A stretch of DNA of 64,000 nucleotides, from NCBI RefSeq assembly GCF_003050965.1, contig NZ_QAOU01000003.1, forward strand, positions 62,001-126,000, in the 5' to 3' direction. Below are positions 35,401-41,670 of the stretch, piece after piece. This DNA comes from Nitrosospira sp. Nsp2 (GTDB lineage: Bacteria > Pseudomonadota > Gammaproteobacteria > Burkholderiales > Nitrosomonadaceae). The position numbers and the translations under genes were made by a program. The notes beneath the pieces were generated by a model, which did not search any database, was not told where the DNA came from, and saw only the letters and a program-made list of their open reading frames with translations. The stretch's first letter is position 1. The number at the start of each line of letters is the position of its first letter.

Positions 35401-36691
35401 GGAAGCAGGCCGGGATGTTGCCTTTACCTCCGGAAATAGCCGAATAGATACCGCGAAAATCTGGGTTGGCGGTTTGGGGCGGTTGGAGGTGACCGCGGGG
35501 CGTAATGTGGACCTGGGCACCTCCGCTGGAATCGTCAGCCGCGGTGACCTCGATAATGCGGAATTGCCCGCCGGGGGCGCCGATATTCATGTGGCGGCCG
35601 GGGTGGGGGCGCAAGGGATCGATTACACCGGGGCTGTCAACCGGCTGGCTGCGGAATTGGAAAAGGCGGGGGGGAACCCGACTGATGTCCTGTTGTGGCA
35701 GGCGCGTTGGCTGGTGAAGAACGATAACTTGGAAGGTCCTGATGCCTTGCAGGCGGTGAAAGCGGTACAGGCGCTGAATGCGGACGTGCAGCAGGGCATG
35801 GTGCGGGCGATGATATATTCCGCCTTGCTGGTCACCGGACGCGATTCCAACAATCCGGACAGCCCGTTTGCCGCCGACTATGAACGCGGCTATGCGGCGT
35901 TGGAGCTGGTGTTCCCGGGATTGCGCGAGAAGAATGAGGATGGCACCTTTAAAAATTACCAGGGAGAAGTCAATCTGTTTGCCAGCCGTATAAAGACCGA
36001 GCGCGGCGGGAATATCGAGTTCATGGTGCCGGGCGGGGACTTGATTGTCGGTCTCACCAATACCCCCGCAATACTGGTAGACGTGGGCAACGATGTCCTT
36101 GGAATGCTGACCGTCGCCGAAGGTGACGTGCGCGGTTTTGCTCGTAACAATATCACCGTCAATCAGTCGCGCATTCTCACGGTGGGCGGTGGAGACGTCC
36201 TGCTGTGGTCGAGCGAAGGCGATATTGATGCGGGTAAAGGCAAGAAGAGTGCAACCGCGGTGCCTCCGCCGATCATCAAAGTCGATGCCCAAGGTAACGT
36301 GACGCAGGAATTGCAAGGCGCGGCTTCGGGCAGCGGGATAGGTGCCCTTTCCAGCGGCGGGAAGCCCGCTGGCGACATCGACCTGGTTGCGCCCACCGGC
36401 ACGGTGAACGCGGGGGATGCTGGTATTCGGGCCGGCAATCTCAATATTGCCGCCCAGGTCGTGCTGGGCGCGGATAATATCGCCGTTGCCGGCACATCCA
36501 CCGGCACCCCGGTGGCGGATGCCAGCGCGGTCACCGCCACCACTTCCGGTTCCACATCTCAGGGAGATGACGTATCCAAGGCAACAGCCGCTTTATCGCA
36601 GAATTTGTCAGATGCCGCGCGCACGTCCGATTCAATGAAAAAACTTAAACCCACCTTTATTTCTACCGAGGTAATCGGGCACGGCGAGTAG
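26462..36691 (+). CDS. Giant filamentous haemagglutinin-family exoprotein (TpsA)
   Basis: This is a 3409-residue exoprotein. It has an extended signal region (MNRKLYKLVFNTTLGMLVPA, then a hydrophobic core ending TTAQA) and a TPS/haemagglutination activity domain (SGQANYHV, GHSVQFSQ, NIILVNTNGIAFMG near 150-165). Thousands of residues of beta-helix repeats follow, rich in Gly, Ala, Asp and Asn. The motif LPAGVYTLLPGHYALLPGAY near residue 1575 and the ending FISTEVIGHGE are characteristic of the FHA family with the DUF3739 C-terminal region. There is no recognisable toxin tip, VENN motif or immunity gene. ATG at 26462 is used; a GTG nine bases upstream is in frame. It is probably a surface adhesin exported by the FhaC-like partner. 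Confidence 0.92.
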   Translation: MNRKLYKLVFNTTLGMLVPAAESARGCRKAAGSKGLLLTILLIGTTAQAELPVPCAGGSCGGGIPDFVTSGQANYHVHDHQAIVNQVGDKAILNWESFNVSPGHSVQFSQVESLVEQNLVQGANFTTLNRVWDNDPSVIAGIISQATGQKANIILVNTNGIAFMGSSQVNLNSFTASSLDIKDNFILNAFLTPEKTSPQFEGSGGFVKVFEGARITAGSQGRVMLIAPTVINKGRVEAADGQVVAAAGTKVFLRSASAQPTDANVRGLLVEVDSPVGLSDFETANTGVKDGKLDGQTVALKDAARDKLGHVTNLGELSTPRGNVTMVGYAVNQQGIARATTSVVANGSIYLMAQDAATAQDSSTRGGHAVLGTGSLTEILPDVSDKTGVPDGLTGTGLVLPSQVKVVGQDVRMENGAMINAPAGEVNFIAIDNPSLLFTDDPVREVFNAPVSAAARVHIASGAGINVAGLENVAISAARNGVEIELRGDELKDSPVNRDGPLRSQKVFVDINRALANATAGEPTLIAKDSLESHQARLERGVAERSTQGGTVRVSSQGESIIEAGAAIDLSGGSLRYSPASVPTTLIMSRGILTDIADARADVRYDGIATRYVQDYGRWNVKEVIDLGQSFNYDPGYTEGRNAGALEVIGLRANVMQADIQGRTVVGEVQRDAGIMPAGARLTVGNDPVANPLLSAGVDHKLNQVVELGGAGVALPAGFKFGDTLSSDLVSTLTLNPSLLGKDKIANLEIFSNYAASVREALRAPLGGSVHIAAQGLTVDGDIEARGGSIVLNSARNDVNIASAPVNLTVADGVTLSARGAWVNELPGMPPGSGEVALVHGGKVALSAGDNVALGQNTLLDVTGGGRLRVDGEGRVIPGNGGEISISGNAVSGVADNLRGYGVDSGSGGTLTVSSNKIQIGGVPDNTPGTLNLDAEFFQRGGFSNIHLAGLDKLTVSSGTKVTPTTLSLELQPDYTLRPSGSRLEDFTRQVKLDDLIRHPLNLSLTAKNPADGAGHLLIGAGARIAADPRANVTLAAAQLLEIQGRISAPGGTISATLDHGLEAQEAFDPAHGLWLGKQAVLDVSGMALTFLDSNRLTQGEALNGGKVALHAQYGYVVTEAGSKIELSGATPVRLDILNEAGGLGQWIGSDAGSLRISAREGGLLDGAFAAYAGSGSSRGGVFDLVLGNNFTAPDPSLGYPVGERVLSLAPIVAPQVGDLTPGAAIPSGLNGQARVGSAVLEAAGFDRVALKSIDAIRLENGLNVGANRTLPLNELVLDAARIEMAGGAATLKAQTLRLGNYDINRVEVVNTPVAGDGVLKTDSQLLELAGNLTLSGMARAELNGTEEVRLQGISSTGVQRPTSMLASAGDLAFSGAVVAPTTYSQFSIQAPGQTVSFTRNSLQPAQPLSALGSLSVTAADIVQGGNVWAPFGQLNFNATNSVAFKDGSMTSVAAAPSSMVPFGMLVNGRSWVYRPDAFEIPQLAFNEKSIRMDAANIDMQTGAALDLAGGGDLQAYEFSVGPGGSRDILNDAGTYAILPGNRGGFAPGDRQENVGFDRASGDAVYLSGIPGLPAGVYTLLPGHYALLPGAYAVSPNMDVPNLLPGQAYSKQDGSQVVPGYVTDSRASAGGPRDALWHGFEVLTRDQVLQRSEITLTRASEFFAAGVSRPQDAGLLSLDTTAGLKLDAIYKLAAGVGGRGAAVDISAPKIAITSQPGSIILGVDPLATRIAVTTLNSIGAASLFIGGTRSAGATVGASTTLNVGTDEVTLANDTDHALKGEEIILAAKDTLTLKSGSAIDAQGKANTTGAGYSTEGNGALVRAASTHAAFSRTGSPGRSEGALIGEAGSTIRSVNSVTLDATKQNAFAGTTSFANDRNNPVAGNLTVGATRVNFGNAPSGSEGLILSQGELDALDRLNSLTLTSYTTFDLYGDVDVGGVNSAGKPTLQALNLLGGGLAGLSNVGKTANLRAAAITLSNPAAVAFTAGGTLGTGTLAIQADKLVLGEGAKAIEGFSQVDVRANELIGRGSGTTDIVANAANMSIARISGEQSASQSLTAGGTLNFADTAADRALAAVNALGAKWALSGTEVMLDTEAILPSGQLRLTATSADLTLGANAVVDVAGRSVAFFDVQRGSPGGSAELVSDNRNVVVTEGAKVDVSAPLGADAGKVNVRAPKGAVTLPAGSLQGSTVKDGNGAKGNGGRFELDVATLPDFSALNTMLNQGEFDGARTVRVRTGDVSVAASDTVKAKEVHIAADGGKLDVAGHVDASGKDAGNIHLHAKNDVAVLAGGKLDAVSTGSGESGGEVEIGTAVGSLNLAQGSAIDVQGGNNGHGGKVVLRAPRTGSGAGTDVAVGGIGGSISGAGSVAVEAVKVYDNITTLTASGAGSGTLSLDTVNTDNTSFASNAGTIASRLGKAGDAVFHVRGGVEVRSAGDLALSNDWNLATRPAGQEPGVLTLRAAGNLNLDNNLSDGFNVATPFSSGTTPATLLEGDSWGYRLVAGADADAADPLAVKAGSGDITLAAGKLVRTGTGDIRLAAGGDIKLADNKSAIYTAGRISDTAAGFVVPVNSQFSQGGGDVSLVAMGNITGAPSAQLYSNWLFRQGAVNASTGEYTRQPAWWVRFDQFQQGVGALGGGNVTLQARGNVENVSASAPTQARMTAAAPDATKLVTTGGGDVRVTTGGDLLGGQYYADRGDVVITAGGSVSSGQTVAGNPLYTILALGDARALVRAQGDVNIQTVLNPHLVVQSSGTGAAFNVNNATSPSWSLFSTYSKDSGVDMQSLSGKVTMHNGGGGSANIPEAYRKTQGINGPGLNFTISGQRYQPDLFSLLPPNLSATAFQNDIVMNDGPTDIVLSPSPRAQLTLLATNSVNIPAVISMSDRDPALIPSGIRPGSTYTQFPTTSVRAADVVLVHAAVPVHTGDTQPARVYAVAGDIRGNIEGLPNLDLSKAVRVRAGQDVRDLGIVAQHVSKGDISRVEAGRDVAFTSGNSRIDTAKIWVGGLGRLEVTAGRNVDLGTSAGIVSRGDLDNAELPAGGADIHVAAGVGAQGIDYTGAVNRLAAELEKAGGNPTDVLLWQARWLVKNDNLEGPDALQAVKAVQALNADVQQGMVRAMIYSALLVTGRDSNNPDSPFAADYERGYAALELVFPGLREKNEDGTFKNYQGEVNLFASRIKTERGGNIEFMVPGGDLIVGLTNTPAILVDVGNDVLGMLTVAEGDVRGFARNNITVNQSRILTVGGGDVLLWSSEGDIDAGKGKKSATAVPPPIIKVDAQGNVTQELQGAASGSGIGALSSGGKPAGDIDLVAPTGTVNAGDAGIRAGNLNIAAQVVLGADNIAVAGTSTGTPVADASAVTATTSGSTSQGDDVSKATAALSQNLSDAARTSDSMKKLKPTFISTEVIGHGE

Positions 36692-36798
36692 GAAGATGGG
36701 TCTGGAAATACGGACCTGCTAACGGGGTAGTGGCGGTTTGGGAAAATCACTACAGGTGATCGGTTCTTTTCGTCATTAGGGCCGGATTGTCATCGCGT

Positions 36799-37245
36799 TT
36801 ACGCATCCGGTGCTACGCTCAAGCATCGTTTTTTATTACGGCGGCGGGCCACGCAGCCCATCAGGCTGAGTCCTGACACCAGCATGGCGTACACCTCGCG
36901 TTCCGGGACAGGTGATATGAATGTCACGTCATCAGCACCAATCCTTGGCCGCCGAGCGAAAGCGAACGAAGTCGGCCGTAGATCGGGTGATGCCAAAGAA
37001 GATCCCCGAATTAAGGCTATCGTCGAGTGGTCGACCTCAACGGTATATGATTCGAGCACTTGCTGGTCCTTACCCAAAACTCTGATGAGTATGGGGCCGC
37101 CATCGAAACTGTTGAGGAAGGCTCCGGCGGCGGTCATACCATTGGCGAAGGTAAAATTGAGCGCGTCGCTGATGTCGGTTGCGGCAAAGTGGTTGCCCGG
37201 GCAAGGAAATCGCGGCCGACAGCTGAGACGCCCCTTGGGGCTGGA
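36799..37245 (-). pseudogene. PEP-CTERM protein remnant or read-through extension
   Basis: On the minus strand the frame is open from directly after the GDPD stop (TAA at 37248-37246) to 36799. It encodes about 148 codons without an early ATG; the first Met is at 37137. The product contains FPCPGNHFAATDISDALNF, TAAGAFLNSFDGGPILIRV and a C-terminal VPEREVYAMLVSGLSLMG followed by VARRRNKK, a PEP-CTERM anchor. It is in the same frame as the upstream phosphodiesterase. It is either the truncated 3' end of another PEP-CTERM gene, or a C-terminal extension cut off by one nonsense codon. A short protein from 37137 would lack a signal peptide. Confidence 0.65.
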
Positions 37246-38574
37246 TTATCTAATGTTCATGCAATTAGCATAGTAGCTCACGGTCGCTGGCCAATCGCTG
37301 AATATGCCGCGGATACCGACGTTGCGGGCAAGGACATCCAGGACCTTCATCTTATCGCCCTCACGCCTGATGGCGGAATCGAAGGTCTGGTAATAGAAGT
37401 CGTTGTTGCCGTCGGCCAGAATGCCGGAACGCTCCAGGGTCCAGATAATGATGTCGAGTCCTGCATTCTTGGCATCGCGGGCGTACCTGGAGGGGACGAC
37501 GTTGCCGCTGTCATTGACATCCAGCAGTGCAAATATGGGGGGAGCGACGATATTGATGCCCTCTGCCTTGTAAGCAGCGAGTTGGGCAGCCGTGGGTAGC
37601 TCTGCAACCACGCTGGCGTCGTCCAGATAAACCGCCTGTTTACCAAACTCCGGTTCTTTGGCGATCCAGTAGCGTATATCGCCAATGTCGAACGACTGGG
37701 GAAAAACATTTCGGGGCCTGACGTCTTCGGCCTTGTATTCATCAATCATTTGCTGCGTGTAGTTTTGCTGCGTGTAATCCCCGGTGCCGTCGCCATCGCT
37801 GTCGTAAGGCATGGCCACGCTGGCACTCTTGAGTTCGGGTGTCATTTTCACGCCGAGTTTCTTGAACAATCGAATACTCTCTTTGTGCGTAAGCAGGGTA
37901 CCGCTGGTGGCTCCTGCGTAGAGGTCGGTGCGCCAACTGGGGTTACCGCCCAGGTAGGCCGCGGCGCTGGTTGCGGCGGGGTCGAAGCTATCCATCTTGC
38001 CTCTTAGCGTCTTGAATTCGTCCAGAGTAAGGTCGCTGGCGCAGCATTGTGCCGAGGCTGCCTGAACAAGATTTCCCGCTGCATCAAGCTGGGCGGGCCT
38101 GAAAGGCTGGGTGCACTTTTCAGCCAGCGGCGTTTCGAGGATATTCGTGGTGGTATGCAGGTCGCATTGGGAATGGCGGCAAACCAGTTCCTTGTCTTTG
38201 GTGAAGGTCACATCGCACTCTACGATGCCGGCACCCATGCGCGCTGCGGCCACGTAGGATTCTTTCGTATGCTCGGGAAACTGCAACGCGGCCCCTCGGT
38301 GAGCGATGGAAAAATCAGTTTTGTAAAATGGGCCGTTCCCGCAATGCTTCAGCTTGCTTTTAAGGGCGCCGCTCCGCATGTCATTGACGAGGAAGTAAGG
38401 ACGGGGCCCAAGCTGGATATTCATGCCGTTTCCCCGATTATCTCCGACGTCATAATGGTCGGTTTCCTCATCGTCACCATTTCTGCTTGCGGACGACATG
38501 GTCGTCGCCATCGACAGGCCCGTCAGTAGCACCAAAATTGACAGTCGCGTTAATGCTGATCGATTTTTAAGCAT
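37246..38574 (-). CDS. Secreted glycerophosphodiester phosphodiesterase
   Basis: This 442-residue exported enzyme of the GDPD TIM-barrel family hydrolyses glycerophosphodiesters to glycerol-3-phosphate and an alcohol. It has a signal peptide ([20 protein letters not shown]) and catalytic/metal motifs [18 protein letters not shown] (HRG, E) and [16 protein letters not shown] (ECD...H). The C-terminal [18 protein letters not shown] is typical of the family. The ATG at 38574 is supported by GGGGAG eight bases upstream; a longer frame to 38649 is not needed. An unusual feature is that the frame stays open for 148 codons after the stop, into a PEP-CTERM tail. It may scavenge phosphate or process phospholipid headgroups. 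Confidence 0.9.
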   Translation of the reverse strand: MLKNRSALTRLSILVLLTGLSMATTMSSASRNGDDEETDHYDVGDNRGNGMNIQLGPRPYFLVNDMRSGALKSKLKHCGNGPFYKTDFSIAHRGAALQFPEHTKESYVAAARMGAGIVECDVTFTKDKELVCRHSQCDLHTTTNILETPLAEKCTQPFRPAQLDAAGNLVQAASAQCCASDLTLDEFKTLRGKMDSFDPAATSAAAYLGGNPSWRTDLYAGATSGTLLTHKESIRLFKKLGVKMTPELKSASVAMPYDSDGDGTGDYTQQNYTQQMIDEYKAEDVRPRNVFPQSFDIGDIRYWIAKEPEFGKQAVYLDDASVVAELPTAAQLAAYKAEGINIVAPPIFALLDVNDSGNVVPSRYARDAKNAGLDIIIWTLERSGILADGNNDFYYQTFDSAIRREGDKMKVLDVLARNVGIRGIFSDWPATVSYYANCMNIR

Positions 38575-38871
38575 TGGAACATCTCCCCTTTGGAATTTAG
38601 TTACATACAGAGCGGGCCATGCCCCAACGCTACTCTCCTTCTTTTTCATTTCAATGAGGCGCTACTGATCCGAACAGATTAGCGCAACCAGCGGCAGTGT
38701 TGGGGTCAGAACGCCCGGATCTGCTCCATGGTTACATCCTCGCACTGTCAAATCATGGTGTCCGCCGCGAGGCTGCGGCGTAATCATCAGTCATGTCGCT
38801 CCACTTTTGTTTGCGGCGAGAATAGTGATCTGTTCGGCTCATGGTTACTGCTAATGGCTGTAATCTGATCC
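38575..38871. other. Divergent promoter region with spaced inverted and direct repeats
   Basis: Between the divergent GDPD and DUF2341 genes lies a 14-base inverted repeat: TGATCCGAACAGAT at 38666-38679, and its near-complement at 38828-38841. A recurring ATCTG...CATGG.TA pattern occurs at about 38719, 38828 and 38863. These may be regulator sites. No small gene is supported. Confidence 0.4.
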
Positions 38872-40563
38872 ATGGATAATCGCACCAAATTCATTCAGAT
38901 AACCTCCATGCGCGTCTTTGCTTCTCTATTGGCTTTACTGTTATGCACGTTTTCCCTGTCGAGCCATGCTTGGTGGAATAACGAATGGACCAGCCGAAAG
39001 AAAGTTACCTTGAGCAGCCCGGTTGCCGAGGTCGTGGATGCACCGATACTGCTCCGGCTGCATACCGGAAATTTCGATTTTCTTTCAACCAACGACGATG
39101 GCGGCGATTTGCGTCTGATCGCGGAAGATGATGCGACAGAACTGAAATTTAATGTTGAAAAATGGGATGGCGCAAATCAGTTGGCGCTAGTCTGGGTAAA
39201 AGTCCCCAAACTCTCATCCAAAACAGAAATACTCCTTTATTTCGGCAACGAGAATGCGGTATCTGCCTCCGATCCGAAAGGGACCTACGATGCTAGCAGC
39301 GCCATCTACCATTTTGCAGAGCCGGAGGGAAATCCTCAGGACAGCGGACCTCATGGTCTGCACGCGCAATCTTCCGCAACGCGTATAGCGGCATCTTTCT
39401 CTAATGGGGGGGTGGGGTTTGACGGCGCCCGAAGCGTATTGCTGCCCGCAGTAAGCGCACGCAATGGCTACAGCTTTTCGATATGGGTGAAGCCTTCCTC
39501 CCTGGATGGCGTCTTGCTCCAGTCAGATGGCCTCGCGGTATCGCTGGAGGCCGGTGCGGTCCGGGCGAAATCCGGCAGAGCGAACGTCGTCTCGAACACG
39601 GCGCTTAGCGCAGGAAAATGGCACCACCTTGGATTGACGCTTTCTGACGGGCTTCGCATATATCTCGATGGTAAAGCCGTGGGCGACGCTACTGGCGCCG
39701 CCTTCCCGACCGGGACCATGACGCTGGGTGCGGGGTTCAAGGGCGAAATGGACGAGGTGCAGGTCTCTGGTGTGGCGCGCGCCATGGAATGGATGGCCGT
39801 ACAGGCCGCCCTGGCGCCGGATGCCAAGCTGGTCGCAGTGGGTGAAGAGGAGACCGCTGAAGGGGGTCCGGAGGCATCGCACCTGGGCATCATCCTGAAG
39901 TCGCTAACCGTTGACGGGTGGGTTGCCATAGGGTTCCTCGCGATCATGCTATTGATTGCGATCTGGGTCATGTACAGCAAGGCGATCTACATCAACCGAG
40001 TTGATAAATCCAATAACCGCTTCATGCACAGGTTTCGCGAACTGTCCACAGACCTCGCAATGATCGACAAGAGCGGGGGATTGGATAAGGACTTCAAGCA
40101 TTCTTCCCTATATCGCATTTATCACATTGGGGCGGTCGAACTGGCGCATCGGTTTGACAACACCGATGCGACGCAAATCAACAAGTCTTTATCTCCGCAG
40201 TCGCTCGACGCCATTCGTGCCAGCCTGGACGCGGGTTTGGTGGAAGAAATCCAGCGCATGAACAAGTTCATGGTGCTGCTCACCATTGCCATTTCCGGCG
40301 GACCTTTCATCGGGCTCCTCGGCACGGTCATGGGTGTAATGATCACCTTCGCAGCGATTGCGGCGGCGGGTGATGTCAATGTTAACGCCATCGCACCGGG
40401 TATTGCCGCAGCACTCGCGGCTACCGTGGCGGGAATGTCGGTCGCGATCCCCTCGTTGTTTGGGTACAACTACCTTGCATCGCGCATCAAGGCCATCGTC
40501 TCCAGGATGCATATTTTTGTAGATGAATTCATCACCAAGCTTGCCGAAAACTATAGCCGCTGA
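38872..40563 (+). CDS. DUF2341/LamG-like protein fused to an ExbB/TolQ/MotA proton channel
   Basis: This 563-residue protein has a signal-like N-terminus (MRVFASLLALLLCTFSLSSHA), then a DUF2341 domain starting WWNNEWTSRKKVTL (about 35-130). A concanavalin/LamG-like domain follows (GYSFSIWVKPSSLDG, KWHHLGLTLSDG; about 190-310), then a transmembrane helix near 350, and an ExbB-type channel domain with GPFIGLLGTVMGVMITFAAI and PGIAAALAATVAGMSVAIP (about 450-550). The extracytoplasmic carbohydrate-binding-like part attached to a proton channel is distinctive. The start is uncertain: ATG 38872 is the longest and ATG 38908 is possible; neither has a clear ribosome binding site. It heads an operon with exbD, a TonB-like gene and a porin. 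Confidence 0.88.
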   Translation: MDNRTKFIQITSMRVFASLLALLLCTFSLSSHAWWNNEWTSRKKVTLSSPVAEVVDAPILLRLHTGNFDFLSTNDDGGDLRLIAEDDATELKFNVEKWDGANQLALVWVKVPKLSSKTEILLYFGNENAVSASDPKGTYDASSAIYHFAEPEGNPQDSGPHGLHAQSSATRIAASFSNGGVGFDGARSVLLPAVSARNGYSFSIWVKPSSLDGVLLQSDGLAVSLEAGAVRAKSGRANVVSNTALSAGKWHHLGLTLSDGLRIYLDGKAVGDATGAAFPTGTMTLGAGFKGEMDEVQVSGVARAMEWMAVQAALAPDAKLVAVGEEETAEGGPEASHLGIILKSLTVDGWVAIGFLAIMLLIAIWVMYSKAIYINRVDKSNNRFMHRFRELSTDLAMIDKSGGLDKDFKHSSLYRIYHIGAVELAHRFDNTDATQINKSLSPQSLDAIRASLDAGLVEEIQRMNKFMVLLTIAISGGPFIGLLGTVMGVMITFAAIAAAGDVNVNAIAPGIAAALAATVAGMSVAIPSLFGYNYLASRIKAIVSRMHIFVDEFITKLAENYSR

Positions 40564-40574
40564 CCGGGAATGGC

Positions 40575-40979
40575 ATGAAAGTACAGGAAGATAACGAGCT
40601 ATACGACGAGATCAACGTGGTGCCCATGCTGGATCTCGCCTATGTGCTGCTGGTGATCTTCATAATAATGACGACAGCATCGGTGCAGGGAATAAAAGTC
40701 AACCTGCCCAAGGCCAGCAATTCGCCCAGTCTGGCCAAACCTCAGACCAAGGCGGTTACGATCAACGAAAGCGGTCAGATTTTCCTCGACGCCTATCCGG
40801 TGACGCTGGACGAATTGCGGACGCGTTTAGGTCAGCTGAAAGCCGCTAATCCGGAACTTCCCGTCGTGGTCAAGGGAGATACAGTGGTGCAATACGGCAA
40901 GGTGATGGAGGTTCTCGAATTACTGGGCCAACTGGATATTACCCAGTTGGGCCTAGTGACCCAGCGCCTAGTGAAGTAA
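40575..40979 (+). CDS. exbD: ExbD/TolR-type biopolymer transport protein
   Basis: This 134-residue bitopic protein has the ExbD signature EINVVPMLDLAYVLLVIFIIM near residues 10-30, including the proton-path Asp in the helix. A periplasmic domain (AVTINESGQIFLDAYPVTLDEL) follows. It completes a proton-motive-force motor with the DUF2341-ExbB protein encoded 11 bases upstream. The TonB-like gene follows after 4 bases. Confidence 0.93.
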   Translation: MKVQEDNELYDEINVVPMLDLAYVLLVIFIIMTTASVQGIKVNLPKASNSPSLAKPQTKAVTINESGQIFLDAYPVTLDELRTRLGQLKAANPELPVVVKGDTVVQYGKVMEVLELLGQLDITQLGLVTQRLVK

Positions 40980-40983
40980 TGCG

Positions 40984-41649
40984 ATGGAAGAACAGGAGCG
41001 ACCAGCCTGGATGCGCTGGGGGGGCGTCTTACTCTGCCTGGCTGGGGCGGTCACGCTGGGATTGTGGCTGAAAGATTTTCTCGGCAGTGACGAGCCCCCA
41101 AAAAAAAATCAGTCGCTCCAGCAGATCACCTTGATTAAGCCGCCCCCTCCTCCACCGCCACCCGAGCAGAAACCGCCGGAACCGATAGTTAAGGAAGAAA
41201 TAAAGATATCTGAACCTGACCCTGAGCCTATGGATCAGGCCGATGAGCCGCCGCCCGGGCCGGACTTGGGTGTCGATGCGGAAGGAGCTGGAAGTGGTGA
41301 CGCATTTGGTCTGGTGGGAAAAAAAGGTGGATCCGACCTGATTGGGGGCGGCCGAGGAGGAAATCCCTGGGCCTGGTATGACGGAATAGTAAACGACGCG
41401 TTGAACTCGGCCTTTCAGGATGCGCTCTCGCGCGAACAAGCGCTAAAGGACAAGGCCTACAAGGTGGTAGTGAAGGTATGGATCGATGTCCGGGGACAGA
41501 TATCGCAAGTGATCCTGGCTGACACAACGGGTGATGCCAAGGTCGACGAGTTGTTGAAAGATGTGCTGCAAAATTTACGGGCCCTACGCGAGGCTCCGCC
41601 GGCCGACATGCCGCAACCAATAAAAATACGGGTGACCTCGCGCGCCTGA
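40984..41649 (+). CDS. TonB-like energy transducer
   Basis: This 221-residue protein has an N-terminal membrane helix (WGGVLLCLAGAVTLGLWL) and a proline/glutamate-rich periplasmic spacer (KPPPPPPPPEQKPPEP, EPDPEPMDQADEP). After a Gly-rich hinge, the C-terminal TonB-like domain includes YKVVVKVWIDVRGQISQVIL. It is linked to ExbD and the DUF2341-ExbB fusion. No TonB-dependent receptor is encoded in the window; the next gene is a porin, which suggests an unusual outer-membrane partner. Confidence 0.87.
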   Translation: MEEQERPAWMRWGGVLLCLAGAVTLGLWLKDFLGSDEPPKKNQSLQQITLIKPPPPPPPPEQKPPEPIVKEEIKISEPDPEPMDQADEPPPGPDLGVDAEGAGSGDAFGLVGKKGGSDLIGGGRGGNPWAWYDGIVNDALNSAFQDALSREQALKDKAYKVVVKVWIDVRGQISQVILADTTGDAKVDELLKDVLQNLRALREAPPADMPQPIKIRVTSRA

Positions 41650-41670
41650 TGGCTGGAGAAATGTAACGAA

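Noticed and set aside
26462-36691. Contact-dependent inhibition (CdiA) interpretation
   Set aside because: No VENN-type motif, toxin C-terminus or downstream immunity gene; the C-terminus matches the DUF3739 adhesin type.
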